Numbered from the stretch's first letter, positions 8,574 to 18,287 are shown. The stretch: 64,000 nucleotides of DNA from SYFY01 sp041752315 (GCA_041752315.1 JBGSHJ010000020.1:1-64000); one strand, 5' to 3'. Notes: a model not told the origin generated them from the letters alone. Made by a program: numbers and translations.

Positions 8574-9305
8574 ATGCCAACAATCACTATCTGGAATGAA
8601 GGGCTCCACGAACAGCGCAACGAAACTGTGCGCTCGATCTACCCGCACGGCATTCATGGCGCGATCGCCGAACTTTTAAAACCAGAGCCGGATATTGTGG
8701 TGCGTACCGCCACGCTGGCCGCTCCCGAGCACGGACTTTCGGAAGGCGTGCTGAACAGTACGGATGTACTGATCTGGTGGGGTCACCTCGCGCATCATCT
8801 GGTTGAAGATGCGATCGTTGCCCGGGTACATGCGAGAGTGCTGCAGGGCATGGGTCTGATCGTCCTGCACAGTGGACATCTGTCAAAGATATTTCGCATG
8901 CTGATGGGCACAACCTGCAACCTGCGATGGCGCGAGGCCGAGGATCGTGAGTTGATCTGGACGGTCGCACCTGCACACCCCATCGCGGTGGGTGTTCCTC
9001 AGCCGCTGGTGTTGCCACTGCATGAAATGTATGGCGAGTACTTCGACATTCCGGACCCGGATGAACTCGTTTTCATCAGCAACTTCTCCGGGGGCGAGGT
9101 TTTCAGAAGTGGCTGCTGCTTCCGGCGCGGCAAAGGGCGTGTCTTCTATTTCAGTCCGGGACATGAAACCTATCCGATCTATCACAGGGCAGATATTGGC
9201 AAGGTGCTCGCCAATGCGGTGCGATGGGCGCATAACCCGGATGTGCATCCTGTCGAAACACGTTCCAGTCCAAATTCGCCGGTGAACTGGTTTGTCACAA
9301 AATAG
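8574..9305 (+). CDS. ThuA-like glutamine amidotransferase-fold protein
   Basis: Protein of 243 residues with GGAGG 8 bases before the ATG. It starts ITIWNEGLHEQ and carries the ThuA core: VLIWWGHLAHHLV near residue 63, GLIVLHSGHLSKIF near 93 and FSPGHETYPIYH near 200. ThuA proteins are linked to trehalose and other disaccharide use and to sugar-oxidation clusters, and are thought to bind or reduce keto-sugars. No sugar transporter or dehydrogenase is nearby, so the substrate is unknown. The next gene follows after 18 bp and is probably co-transcribed. Confidence 0.82.
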   Translation: MPTITIWNEGLHEQRNETVRSIYPHGIHGAIAELLKPEPDIVVRTATLAAPEHGLSEGVLNSTDVLIWWGHLAHHLVEDAIVARVHARVLQGMGLIVLHSGHLSKIFRMLMGTTCNLRWREAEDRELIWTVAPAHPIAVGVPQPLVLPLHEMYGEYFDIPDPDELVFISNFSGGEVFRSGCCFRRGKGRVFYFSPGHETYPIYHRADIGKVLANAVRWAHNPDVHPVETRSSPNSPVNWFVTK

Positions 9306-9323
9306 AACTGGAAGGAGGTTTTA

Positions 9324-9665
9324 GTGAGGAATGCACAGGAGACGATCGAAAATTTCTGGCGGGTGCAGGACCATGGTGACTACAGGCTGCTACCTGATCT
9401 GTTTGCAGAGGATGCAACCCTGGTGGATCCTTTTTTCGGTACGTTTCAAGGCATTGGGGCAATCCGGGGTTTCATGGAAAGAATGGTGGGAGAAATGGGC
9501 GAGCGGAAGACACACTTCCGCGTCCTCGAAGTGGCTGGCGCGGGCGAGGTGGCTTGGGCGCAGTGGATTGCCGTCACACCAGGCGGTGAAAAAAGCGGTT
9601 GTGGCATCTACAAGGTGCGGGACGGCAAGCTGACGTATTACCGTGATTACATGAATCCCGCCTGA
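9324..9665 (+). CDS. SnoaL-like / NTF2-fold protein
   Basis: Protein of 113 residues with a GTG start directed by the strong ribosome site GAAGGAGG. It shows the NTF2-like pattern: an N-terminal helix (ETIENFWRVQDHGDY), LLPDLFAEDATLVDPFFGTF and a C-terminal sheet with GKLTYYRDYMNP. Family members are small cone-shaped enzymes or ligand-binding proteins (polyketide cyclases, limonene-epoxide hydrolases, ketosteroid isomerases). The catalytic role cannot be assigned. It follows the ThuA-like gene closely. Confidence 0.82.
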   Translation: MRNAQETIENFWRVQDHGDYRLLPDLFAEDATLVDPFFGTFQGIGAIRGFMERMVGEMGERKTHFRVLEVAGAGEVAWAQWIAVTPGGEKSGCGIYKVRDGKLTYYRDYMNPA

Positions 9666-9724
9666 GCACACGAAGCATCGGCTGAACCCGGGCCAAACAG
9701 GGTTGATCAGGACTGTCCCGCACT

Positions 9725-10369
9725 TCAGATCTCGAGTGCACTGGCATCGGGCAGGATACGGTGAGCACCGGCCTCCCGCAGTTGGTCACCGGAATTGCTG
9801 CCGCTCAGTACGCCAACACAATGCAGTCCCAACTGACGTCCGGTACGCATGTCCATTGCACCGTCACTGACGATGCAAGCAGTTTCGGGTGTTTGGTCCA
9901 GCCGATCGAGAGCAGTCGTAAAATGCCGGGGGTCCGGTTTGAGATGGATCACATTGTCCCGTGCCAGCAAGAGATCGACGTAGTCGTCAAGATCGGGAAA
10001 GGTCTGCCTGACGGCAGCTTCGCAATTGCGGGTGACTATGGCCGTGCGGATGCCGCGGAATCGTACGCTCGCAAGCACATCACGAGCCCAGGTGAAGACA
10101 TTCGTCATCCGCGCTGCGCTCATTTCGATGTCGGTAATCAACTGGTGGCCACGCGTGAAATATCGGGCCGCCAGCTGGTCATCTGTCTTGCGCAGGTGTT
10201 CGTGCGCGGCATCAATGATCTCGACGATGTAGCGTCCTTGCCATACTTCATCGGGAACGGTGTACGCCCTGGTCAATTCGACAACCTGGCGTCGCATGTC
10301 AGGCAGATCCAGGTTGGGTGCCAGCGTGCCATCGAAGTCAAACAGAATGGCAGAGGGGAGACGGTTCAA
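9725..10369 (-). CDS. HAD-family hydrolase
   Basis: Haloacid-dehalogenase phosphatase of 214 residues. Motif I is LFDFDGTLAP near residues 9-18, motif II lies in TAIVTRN, motif III is the lysine of LKPDPRHF, and motif IV is VSDGAMDMRTG. A helical cap lies between about 20 and 85. It is likely a small-molecule phosphatase of the phosphoglycolate/beta-phosphoglucomutase subgroup; its substrate is unknown. The start overlaps the aceK stop by 4 bases, so the two are translated together. Confidence 0.88.
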   Translation of the reverse strand: MNRLPSAILFDFDGTLAPNLDLPDMRRQVVELTRAYTVPDEVWQGRYIVEIIDAAHEHLRKTDDQLAARYFTRGHQLITDIEMSAARMTNVFTWARDVLASVRFRGIRTAIVTRNCEAAVRQTFPDLDDYVDLLLARDNVIHLKPDPRHFTTALDRLDQTPETACIVSDGAMDMRTGRQLGLHCVGVLSGSNSGDQLREAGAHRILPDASALEI

Positions 10370-12078
10370 CTTGCTTCGTGCCTGGCAAAACGTTTCTTGC
10401 GCCGGTAAGGAAAGACATCAAGGACATGTCCATCATTGATGGAATCCTGCAAGCTTTTCCAGTATTCCGGTGTGAACAGATCACCATGCATCTGAATGAA
10501 CAGTGCTTTCACGACCGGCTTGCCGAACAGGAATCTGCGGAATTCCTCCGGAAACACGTCGTTGGGGGCGGCCGAGTACCAGGCGTCCGATGACATGGCT
10601 TCATCTTCATTGCGCGGCTCTGGAATTCGGCGGAAATTCACTTCGGTGAGATAGCAGATTTCGTCGTAGTCATAAAAGACCACGCGACCGTGGCGTGTCA
10701 CGCCGAAATTCTTGAGCAGCATGTCGCCAGGAAAGATGTTTGCACCTGCGAGTTGCTTGATGGCATTGCCGTACTCATCCAGAGCGCCTCGCAGTTCCAC
10801 GTCGTTCGCCTGCTCCACGTAGATGTTCAGCGGTGTCATCTGTCTTTCGGTATACAGGTGCCTGATGATGACCATCGTATCCGTGAGTACCAGTGAGTTT
10901 GCTGCGACTGTCTGCAACTCGGTGAGCAGTGCTTCTGAAAAGCGGGCTCGTGGAAAGGAGATATTCTGGAACTCCTGGGTGTCTGCCATGCGGCCGACAC
11001 GATCATGGGCCTTCACCATGGTGTACTTGACGCGGACCTCCGCTGCAGTTGTGTTCTTCTGTGCGGGGAAGCGGTCCTTTATTATCTTGAACACGGTCTG
11101 ATAGGAAGGCAGCAGAAATACGCTCATCACCATCCCCTTTATTCCCGGAGCGATGACAAACTGATCGTTCGAATTCTGCAGATGTTCAAGGAAACCTCTG
11201 TAAAACTCGGTCTTGCCGTGTTTGTAGAGGCCGACAGCCGAGTACAGTTCGGAGATCTTCTTGTTGGGCAGCAGTTCATGCAGGAAGTCGATGAGGGCTC
11301 GGGGACGCGGAGTCGCCACCATGAAGTACGAGCGGGTGAATGAAAACATGATCGAAAACTCATCCTCGTCGCAGATGAGCGTATCGACATAAAGTTTTCC
11401 GTTGTCGTTCAGGAGGGGCAACGCCACGGGCCACGATCGATTTTCATAGATCAGTTTTCCGATCAGGTACGCGCCCTTGTTGCGAAAGAACACTGAAGTC
11501 AGGATTTCCACGGCCAGCGCACGCGACGATCTGATTTCCGGTCGTTCTTCGGCGAGTGAACGGAGTATGTTGGAAACGTCCTGATCGAGGTGTCGCCAGG
11601 GCAAGGAAAAGTCAAAGGCATGGAGGATGTCCTTCACCATGTCGAAGACGCTGTTCTCGGGCGTGAAACTGCGCACCACCGCATCCCGACCTACAGGACG
11701 AACAGGGGGCAGGGCCGTAGTCACGAACATCTGCGAGTCGTCCACAGCCTGATCGCTGGTCACTGCCCTGTGAATCGAGTTGTAGAAAGTCTCCGCGAGT
11801 TCTGCATCCCATTCATGGCGAGACATTTCATGGTAGGCGGCTCGGACTGCCTGCCACCGCACCCGATCGATCTCGATGTCTTTCAACTGGGCGACGACCG
11901 GCCGCAGGTGCTCTCGATACAGATCGAGCCGGGTCCGGTTGGCTGCCAGTGCCGCTTGCCAGTCGGCAGTTTCAAAACGGGTCCTGGCTGCAGCAGTGAC
12001 TTCACCGAACTCGTTTCGATAAGCCCGGAATCCGGTCAGGATCAGACCAGCGATATCCTGCGGGTGTCTTTCGTTCAC
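10366..12078 (-). CDS. aceK: Isocitrate dehydrogenase kinase/phosphatase
   Basis: Bifunctional enzyme of 570 residues that phosphorylates and dephosphorylates isocitrate dehydrogenase to steer carbon between the TCA cycle and the glyoxylate bypass. An N-terminal helical regulatory domain is followed by the kinase-like part, with FVIAPGIKGMVMSVFLLPS (ATP loop) near residue 310 and the catalytic segment KNFGVTRHGRVVFYDYDEIC near 450. Length is close to the E. coli protein. It sits in a leftward operon between a small membrane protein (4-base overlap) and a HAD phosphatase (4-base overlap), not in the usual aceBAK operon. Confidence 0.95.
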   Translation of the reverse strand: MNERHPQDIAGLILTGFRAYRNEFGEVTAAARTRFETADWQAALAANRTRLDLYREHLRPVVAQLKDIEIDRVRWQAVRAAYHEMSRHEWDAELAETFYNSIHRAVTSDQAVDDSQMFVTTALPPVRPVGRDAVVRSFTPENSVFDMVKDILHAFDFSLPWRHLDQDVSNILRSLAEERPEIRSSRALAVEILTSVFFRNKGAYLIGKLIYENRSWPVALPLLNDNGKLYVDTLICDEDEFSIMFSFTRSYFMVATPRPRALIDFLHELLPNKKISELYSAVGLYKHGKTEFYRGFLEHLQNSNDQFVIAPGIKGMVMSVFLLPSYQTVFKIIKDRFPAQKNTTAAEVRVKYTMVKAHDRVGRMADTQEFQNISFPRARFSEALLTELQTVAANSLVLTDTMVIIRHLYTERQMTPLNIYVEQANDVELRGALDEYGNAIKQLAGANIFPGDMLLKNFGVTRHGRVVFYDYDEICYLTEVNFRRIPEPRNEDEAMSSDAWYSAAPNDVFPEEFRRFLFGKPVVKALFIQMHGDLFTPEYWKSLQDSINDGHVLDVFPYRRKKRFARHEAS

Positions 12079-12446
12079 TCCTTGAGCTCACGACGTCTTG
12101 CTTCGCGCTCGGCCCGGGTTGTGACTACCCGATGATGGAAGCGCTGCGCGAGGATGATGGCAATCGTGAGACCGCCGAACAGAGCGAGCAGTGGGTAGGC
12201 CCTGGCAATGACCCAGTCACCAGCCGACAGGTTGGTGTGAATGGCGGTCAGGGCAGTAGTGGCAAGGGCGACCGCCAGCATGTTCTGCAAGGCGAGTATG
12301 GCGCCGATGGCCATGACCAGTGGCAGCCACAGGCTGTGCAATGGCGCGTCCGATGCCGTATCGAAGATCATGCTGCTGCCGAGAATGAGTAGCAGGCCCA
12401 CGCCTCGCAACAGGGTGGACCGGCTTGTCTGGATGGGATCTTTCAT
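12075..12446 (-). CDS. Small integral membrane protein
   Basis: Protein of 123 residues with three or four predicted membrane segments (about 13-29, 37-54, 55-72 and 82-100) and a basic, charged C-terminal tail rich in Arg and Glu. No family is recognised. Its stop overlaps the aceK start by 4 bases and it starts about 20 bp after the SDR gene, so it belongs to the same transcription unit. The arrangement suggests co-regulation with AceK, but no functional motif is present. Confidence 0.72.
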   Translation of the reverse strand: MKDPIQTSRSTLLRGVGLLLILGSSMIFDTASDAPLHSLWLPLVMAIGAILALQNMLAVALATTALTAIHTNLSAGDWVIARAYPLLALFGGLTIAIILAQRFHHRVVTTRAEREARRRELKE

Positions 12447-12466
12447 GCTGACGTTCCCGCAGAGGG

Positions 12467-13243
12467 TCAGGAGACGATACTGACTGCACCACCGTCGATG
12501 CGGAAGTTCTGACCGTGGATTGCATCGGCCAACGGACTGGCCAGAAATGCGACCAGATCGGCAACTTCCTCACGCCGCACGATTCGGCCGATGGGAATGT
12601 CTGCCGCCACGTGTGGTTCGATTTCAGCCCACGTGTGCCCCCAGCCCTTGCGTCGACCGCGTTCGAGGTTCGCGGTTTCGACCTCAGGAGTGCGGATCAG
12701 GCCGGGGGACACCAGGTTCACCCGTATGCCCGTACCCGCCAGTTCTCTGGCCAGGCTGACGGTCATGGCTGCCAATGCGCCCTTGGCAGCGTAGTAGTGG
12801 GGCATGATCGCGTTGGGTCGAGTCGAACCGATCGTTCCCAGATTCAGGATCCGCCCCCAACCGCGGGCCTTCAGGGCCGGCAGGAGACCCCGGATCAACC
12901 GCTGGGCGCTGAGAACGTTTTTTTCAAAGGCATCGATCCAGGCTGAACTGTCGCTCTTCAGCCAGTCACCGGCGTCGGCGGTGCCGTAGTTGTTCACCAG
13001 GATATCCACCTGATTCGCAAGACAGGAGTCGATCACCGTCTGTGCGCCGGCATCGGTCCGGATGTCACCAAAAACTGCAATCCCGGCTCCCAGGTCACGA
13101 ACTGCCGCGCGAGCCTGATCGTCCGTGAATCCGTGCACCAGAACGGTTGCACCTTCCCGCAGGAGATGGCGGGCAATGATGAGTCCAGTGCCCCTGTGAC
13201 TACCGGTAACGATGGCCGTGTGGCCAACCAGTTCGAGATTCAT
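12467..13243 (-). CDS. Short-chain dehydrogenase/reductase (SDR)
   Basis: Classical SDR of 258 residues. The nucleotide-binding motif is TGSHRGTGLIIA (about 13-24), followed by the LVNNYG motif near 87. The catalytic serine lies in LGTIGS, and Tyr-x3-Lys in HYYAAKG near 150. The C-terminal IDGG is typical. Cofactor and substrate cannot be told; an acidic residue after the second strand is not obvious, which may favour NADP(H). First gene of the leftward aceK operon, divergent from the TauE-type exporter. Confidence 0.9.
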   Translation of the reverse strand: MNLELVGHTAIVTGSHRGTGLIIARHLLREGATVLVHGFTDDQARAAVRDLGAGIAVFGDIRTDAGAQTVIDSCLANQVDILVNNYGTADAGDWLKSDSSAWIDAFEKNVLSAQRLIRGLLPALKARGWGRILNLGTIGSTRPNAIMPHYYAAKGALAAMTVSLARELAGTGIRVNLVSPGLIRTPEVETANLERGRRKGWGHTWAEIEPHVAADIPIGRIVRREEVADLVAFLASPLADAIHGQNFRIDGGAVSIVS

Positions 13244-13340
13244 ACCGGTACTATATCACTGCAGCATCACCGCTTCCGGTTCCAGCGCTTTCACAAACGA
13301 TTCGGGTGCGGCGCAGGGCTCTCTCTTATACTCCGTGCGC

Positions 13341-14102
13341 ATGGATCTCCCCGCGTTGGCCCTGTTTCTGGTGTGCGCGCTTGTCGGCAGCTACGTGCAG
13401 GCCATAGCGGGATTTGCCATGGGGCTGCTGATGATCGCCATCTTGGGCGCAAGCGGACTGATCCGGATCTCCGAGGTCACGGCGTCCGTCAGCATCATTA
13501 CCTTCGTCAACGTCGTTCTTTCATTGCGCGGACGTTCCGGACATCTCCATCGTGGTCTGTTCGGCTGGTTGATAGCCGGCCAGGTGATCGCCATTGGCGC
13601 GGGCTTGTGGCTGTTGACGGTTCTTGATCGAAATGCCGAACAGGTACTCGGCCTGCTGCTGGGGAGCTTCATCACTGCAGGCGCGCTGGCGATGTTGCTG
13701 CGCCCGAGACAGCGACCTTCCCTCTCCCGGCCACTGCCAACGTTTGTCGCGGGTTCTCTGGGCGGACTGCTGGCCGGTCTCTTTGCCGCGAGCGGTCCGG
13801 TGCTGGGCTGGTTCGTGTATCGTCAGCCGCTGCCACTTGATGCGGTTCGAACCACGTTGCTTGCCTGTTTCGCGATCACGACCAGCCTGCGAACTGTCAT
13901 GGTCGGGCTCAGTGGTGGTCTGACCCATGCCGTATTGCTCCAGGCCCTGATTGCCTTGCCTGTGGTGTTCCTGGGAACCTGGATTGGTCGCAATCTTCCC
14001 CCGCCATGGTCCGACGCCGCAGTGCGCAGATTCGCCTTTTCGATCCTGTTGGCGGCTGGTGTGTGGATCCTGGCCAACGCGCTGGTCATTCAGCCCCGGT
14101 AA
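13341..14102 (+). CDS. TauE/SafE-family membrane exporter
   Basis: Integral membrane protein of 253 residues with about eight hydrophobic segments and two repeats of the TauE/SafE type (GSYVQAIAGFAMGLLMIAIL at the start, LAGLFAASGPVLGWFVYRQPL in the second half). The family exports or imports sulfite, sulfoacetate and related organic anions. The ATG at 13341 is preferred over an upstream ATG at 13212 because it places the first membrane helix at the N terminus and avoids overlap with the divergent SDR gene. Substrate is unknown. Confidence 0.85.
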   Translation: MDLPALALFLVCALVGSYVQAIAGFAMGLLMIAILGASGLIRISEVTASVSIITFVNVVLSLRGRSGHLHRGLFGWLIAGQVIAIGAGLWLLTVLDRNAEQVLGLLLGSFITAGALAMLLRPRQRPSLSRPLPTFVAGSLGGLLAGLFAASGPVLGWFVYRQPLPLDAVRTTLLACFAITTSLRTVMVGLSGGLTHAVLLQALIALPVVFLGTWIGRNLPPPWSDAAVRRFAFSILLAAGVWILANALVIQPR

Positions 14103-14103
14103 C

Positions 14104-16116
14104 TCAGGTTTTTTTTCCGATGTGCTGATTCAGAAACCCGATTGTTGATCGATACCAGTTTTCGACGTTGTCAGCGTTTTTCGGCGAATGCCCCTCATTG
14201 GGAAGTTCGATGAGCCTCGGCGGTGTCCTCCCCGCCTTCACAAACGACTCGATCAGTTTTTTGCTGTGCTCGATCGGGACGCGCACATCCTCTTCGCCGT
14301 GGATGAGGAGAAGCGGCGTCCTGATCCTGTCCACGTAGGTGATGGGCGACGCTTCAATCCTGTCTTCCACCGTTGGGCCGATAACCTTGTCCATATATCG
14401 GCGACCCCAACGGGTCTGATCGGTAAAATCGGCGTTCCGGTACTGCTCTTCCTGGTCATAGACGCCAGCGCCGGCTATTGCACAGCGATAGAGTCCAGGT
14501 TCGCGCGCCAGACTCATGACGGCAGCATAACCACCGTAACTCCAACCAAAGATGCAGACGCGGTTGGCATCGGCGATACCTTCCTTGATGGCCCAGCCAA
14601 CACCGTCGGACAGATCGTTCTGCATGTCCGTTGCCCACTTGCGAAAACCAGACTTTTCGAACGCCGAGCCATACCCCCCAGAACCTCGATAGTTGATCTG
14701 CAACATTGCAAAACCGGAAGCCGGAATGAAGCTCTCCCAGTTGAAGCCCCAGTAGTCGCGTGGACCGTGTGGTCCACCATGGGGAACGATGACCAGCGGC
14801 ATGTTCTTGCCATCGCTGCCTGGCGGCAGCGAGAGATAACCATCAAGCAGTACCCTGTCGCGGGTTGTGAAGCTGATCGGCCGCGTGGTTGGTAGTGTCT
14901 GGTCGTCAATCCACGGATGGGAATCGAACATCAGTTGCAGCTGATTGGCACCGCTATTGTGCAGGTAGTATTCAGGTGTGTGGTTGTCGTCGATGACAGC
15001 GATGATCGATGAACCAAAATCGTGGGTGGTACTGGAGATGCCAACGTGTCGATCCGGGAAGGCCGCCTGCAGCGCGGTGATCAGCCGGCTGCCAGGATGT
15101 GATTCATCGACCGGGACAAATGACGGCCGCCCGGCGTCGACCCTGACTCCATAGAGCCGATTCCGAAAATCCAGCAGCGGCGAGCTGTCTACCCGAACAT
15201 GCTGATAAACCTTCGTTTTTTGTTGGGTCTTCGGGTCGAGCAGATAGATGCCACTTGCCTTCCCACCGTCTCCGGCGGTGACAAAGATCCGACCGTCCGG
15301 GTGCGTCGCCACCGGATTGATGCCGCTTTCTCCGAAGGGCGTGCGCGAAAACTCTTCCCATGCGTTGGACTCCGGGTCGCGATAGTGAATGACCAGGTCC
15401 TGCTGGTCGCTGAGAGAAAAGGCGAAGCGAACCTCCCCCTGGTTGTCGGTGACCAGTTCGGCATCAGGTACCGGCGCAACCTGTCTGGCGGTTATGCGCC
15501 CTGTGTAGACGTCCAACTTTGCGAACTCCACGACCTGTCGGTAGCCGCCAGTCAGGTTCCATTTGGTGATCGAAATCAGAACGTGCTTCGGGTCATCCCA
15601 CAGATGGTCGATGATTCGGGCGGAACCGTATTCGCTCGTCTTGCGTTGAGTAAACCCGCCAACCGCGTCCCGACTCGCGCGCAGTCCAAAAAGGTGTTCC
15701 CCTTTGGTGCCGTCGACGTTCATGCCGTAGAGTTCACCCCAGCCAAGCTCTTCTTCAAAACGATCGCGCTCGAACACCACGCTGGCAACAACACGCTCGT
15801 CATTTACCCACCAGAACTGTCCGACTTCGTTTCGCCCCGGGAATTCCATGACACTCAGCGGTTTCATGGAAGGAAAACTGAAAAACACCGCGGTCCGTTT
15901 GTCGTCGACTTCGCGCAGCACACCAAGGTAGGCGCCGGTCGGTGAGAGCTGGACGTCGAGGATTTCGGCGTTGCGCGCGAGATCCTTGAGAAGATCGGCT
16001 TGAGCAAACGCGGGAGCCAGCAGTAGCAGCACCAGGGCGAATCGAAGCACGGAGGAGACCTTTTTTTGCACCAGGCGGGATGATAGCTGACAACCTTCGT
16101 TCAGGCTGTCGGACAT
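14104..16116 (-). CDS. Secreted S9 prolyl-oligopeptidase-family peptidase
   Basis: Serine peptidase of about 670 residues. A hydrophobic signal (FALVLLLLAPAFAQA) is followed by a beta-propeller and a C-terminal alpha/beta hydrolase domain. The nucleophile lies in GWSYGGYAA, the aspartate in HGEEDVRVP and the histidine in LPNEGHSPKN. Family members cleave dipeptides or acyl-residues from peptides in the periplasm. The start is uncertain: ATG 16116 lies 8 bases after the upstream stop but leaves a long n-region, while GTG 16050 gives a typical signal peptide. It is co-directional with the CysK-like gene. Confidence 0.88.
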   Translation of the reverse strand: MSDSLNEGCQLSSRLVQKKVSSVLRFALVLLLLAPAFAQADLLKDLARNAEILDVQLSPTGAYLGVLREVDDKRTAVFFSFPSMKPLSVMEFPGRNEVGQFWWVNDERVVASVVFERDRFEEELGWGELYGMNVDGTKGEHLFGLRASRDAVGGFTQRKTSEYGSARIIDHLWDDPKHVLISITKWNLTGGYRQVVEFAKLDVYTGRITARQVAPVPDAELVTDNQGEVRFAFSLSDQQDLVIHYRDPESNAWEEFSRTPFGESGINPVATHPDGRIFVTAGDGGKASGIYLLDPKTQQKTKVYQHVRVDSSPLLDFRNRLYGVRVDAGRPSFVPVDESHPGSRLITALQAAFPDRHVGISSTTHDFGSSIIAVIDDNHTPEYYLHNSGANQLQLMFDSHPWIDDQTLPTTRPISFTTRDRVLLDGYLSLPPGSDGKNMPLVIVPHGGPHGPRDYWGFNWESFIPASGFAMLQINYRGSGGYGSAFEKSGFRKWATDMQNDLSDGVGWAIKEGIADANRVCIFGWSYGGYAAVMSLAREPGLYRCAIAGAGVYDQEEQYRNADFTDQTRWGRRYMDKVIGPTVEDRIEASPITYVDRIRTPLLLIHGEEDVRVPIEHSKKLIESFVKAGRTPPRLIELPNEGHSPKNADNVENWYRSTIGFLNQHIGKKT

Positions 16117-16124
16117 CAGCCATG

Positions 16125-17192
16125 TCAGCAGACGCTCTCCCAATACCCTGTCCGATAGAAGTGATCGAGATGATCCAACTCATCTTCGGGTTCAAGACCT
16201 TGGGCGCGCCGCCAGTCTGCGTCGTAGTAGGTGTCTGCGTAACGGAGCCCGTCGTCACAGATCAGGGACACGATGCTGCCTTCTGCGCCTGACCTGCGCA
16301 TCGAACTTGCCAGTTCGATTGCGCCGATGAGATTGGTACCTGTAGATGCACCACAGCGACGGCCGAGTACTCCCTCCAGGAACAACATTGCGGCGATGCT
16401 CCATCGATCAGGGACCTTCAGCATCCGGTCCACGATGTCCGGCATGAAAGATCCCGGAACGGATGGTCGGCCGATGCCCTCGATTCGGGAGCCCCTGGCT
16501 GCCGCATCCGGCTTGCGATGCAGATAAAAATCGAAGAGGACCGAATCGTCAGGATCGACAACACACAGTCGCGTGGAATGTCGATGGTAGTGAATGAAGC
16601 GCCCGATGGTTGCCGATGTCCCTCCGGTGCCTGCACCGACCACCACCCAGGCGGGTTCCGGTTGTGACTCCAGGCGCATTTGCGTGAACAGGCTGTCAGC
16701 GATGTTGTTGTTGCCTCGCCAGTCCGTGGCGCGCTCAGCGTACGTGAACTGATTCATGAAATGTCCCGCGCACTCACGGGCGAGTCGCTCGCTTTCCGGA
16801 ATCATTGTCCCCGCATCATCCACCAGTTTACATCGACCGCCATAGAACTCGATTTGTGCTTTCTTTTTCACAGATATGCTCGCCGGTACAACTGCGATGA
16901 AGGGGAGGCCGAGCAAACGGGAAAAGTAGGCTTCGGAAACTGCCGTACTGCCGGAAGATGCTTCAACGATGGTTGTACCTTCGCGGATCCATCCATTGCA
17001 CAGTCCGTACAGGAACAGCGAACGGGCGAGCCGGTGTTTGAGGCTGCCGCTGGGGTGAGTAGATTCGTCCTTGAGATAAATCGGTGTGGACACACTGCCA
17101 GGGATATCGACACGGATCATGTGTGTGTCGGCGCTTCGCTGGAATTCGGCGTTGATGGCGTTGATGGCGTTGAATACCCAGTGGCGATGCAC
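16125..17192 (-). CDS. PLP-dependent cysteine synthase-like enzyme (Cds1/CysK2 type)
   Basis: Fold-type II PLP enzyme of 355 residues. The Schiff-base lysine lies in HPSGSLKHRLA near residue 52, the substrate loop is SSGSTAVSEA near 80, and the phosphate-binding loop is GAGTGGTSATIG near 190. The C-terminal DGLRYADTYYD is characteristic of the subgroup that includes the mycobacterial cysteine desulfhydrase Cds1, so it may degrade L-cysteine rather than make it. The region upstream (17.2-18.1 kb) holds only a decayed gene. Confidence 0.82.
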   Translation of the reverse strand: MHRHWVFNAINAINAEFQRSADTHMIRVDIPGSVSTPIYLKDESTHPSGSLKHRLARSLFLYGLCNGWIREGTTIVEASSGSTAVSEAYFSRLLGLPFIAVVPASISVKKKAQIEFYGGRCKLVDDAGTMIPESERLARECAGHFMNQFTYAERATDWRGNNNIADSLFTQMRLESQPEPAWVVVGAGTGGTSATIGRFIHYHRHSTRLCVVDPDDSVLFDFYLHRKPDAAARGSRIEGIGRPSVPGSFMPDIVDRMLKVPDRWSIAAMLFLEGVLGRRCGASTGTNLIGAIELASSMRRSGAEGSIVSLICDDGLRYADTYYDADWRRAQGLEPEDELDHLDHFYRTGYWESVC

Positions 17193-17248
17193 CTTGGAAG
17201 TCTCGGAGGGGGAGGGTCTCAGTTTCGCATGGATTCAGTGCCGTGGAG

Positions 17249-18087
17249 TCATCCAGCCTGAAGGTTGTGGTCGCCTGGATTGATGTGGACGGCCTTCAGT
17301 GATGCCTTTCGTTGGGCAACGGCCATGCGGCAAGACGTGACTCTTGGCATCGATTCATTGAATGGAATCCGGTTCTTCTGACGGTAACAGATTCTCGGGG
17401 CCTCTGCGTAATGCGCAGCGATACCCTTCCTCAGCCCTCGTAGAGGCCTTTGCACAATCCAGGACGAAGTCAGATTCCACCGCGGGTTCGGTACACCGTT
17501 GTCACTCGCAAGCACATTCGCATTTTTCGAGCTCGTCTCGGGATACAGAGTAATTTCGCCTTCGTGGACTGATTTTCAGCGATGAGAAAGTCGAACCTTG
17601 CGTAGTCCACGTCTTCTCCCGTCGTGCTCGTCCAGGCGATGACCTGACCAGGACAGGATGGGGCATAGAACGACAATGCCAACAATTCAATGCCCGGTTT
17701 CCGGTCGGTACGTTCAAGCTCCCGCCAGCGCGTTCCGCTCGGATGAAAGCAGCCATTCTCACTCTGCGGCGTCTTGATTCCGGTGTCGATTCCGTCAATC
17801 ACCGCCTCACCCGGCGCTGCGTGGATTGAAACGTCAACCAAGCGACTGCTGCCTACAGATCGTTCGATGAATAGCCGCGGTGGCACGTGTAGATATCCCC
17901 ACTCCGGGCGAAGTGCACCATGACGCGAGTCCATCCAGTAACAAGCCTTGTCCCTTGGCACTGGTTCGCCCGGAATGACTCAACAACGCTCCATCCTGCG
18001 ATGGAACACTGGACCAATGGCGGCGGTGAAGTGTTCGACTCCACGGTCGGCGACAAACCTTTCAAGTCCAGGTTTGACTGCACACGC
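17249..18087 (-). pseudogene. Decayed gene of unknown family with stops and a frameshift
   Basis: Leftward protein-like reading is spread over two frames. One frame runs from about 18087 to 17470 (includes GLERFVADRGVEHF, then PVPRDKACYWMDSRHG and RPEWGYLHVPP). It is broken by TGA at 17980-17982, where a tryptophan would fit, with another TGA at about 18088. Around 17561 the sensible reading moves by one base into a second frame (GEITLYPETSSKNANVLASD) that continues to a stop at 17249. Codon choice in the first part is coding-like. No family is recognised. A short functional remnant starting at GTG 17961 (163 residues) cannot be excluded. Confidence 0.45.
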
Positions 18088-18287
18088 TCAGAACTGTTCG
18101 AGTTGTCCTTGTCGTGGTGGAATTGCAGATTATTTCTGGTGCCTGTAAATCTCCACAACTTCAGGATCCCCATCAACGTTGCCAGGCGCGCTCACTTGAG
18201 TGAGCTGTGTCAGGACCCGGGCCTTTCTGGCTACTCCTCCCCTGAAGATAGACGACAGCGAATCCCGCGACCGCTCATACTTCGGAA

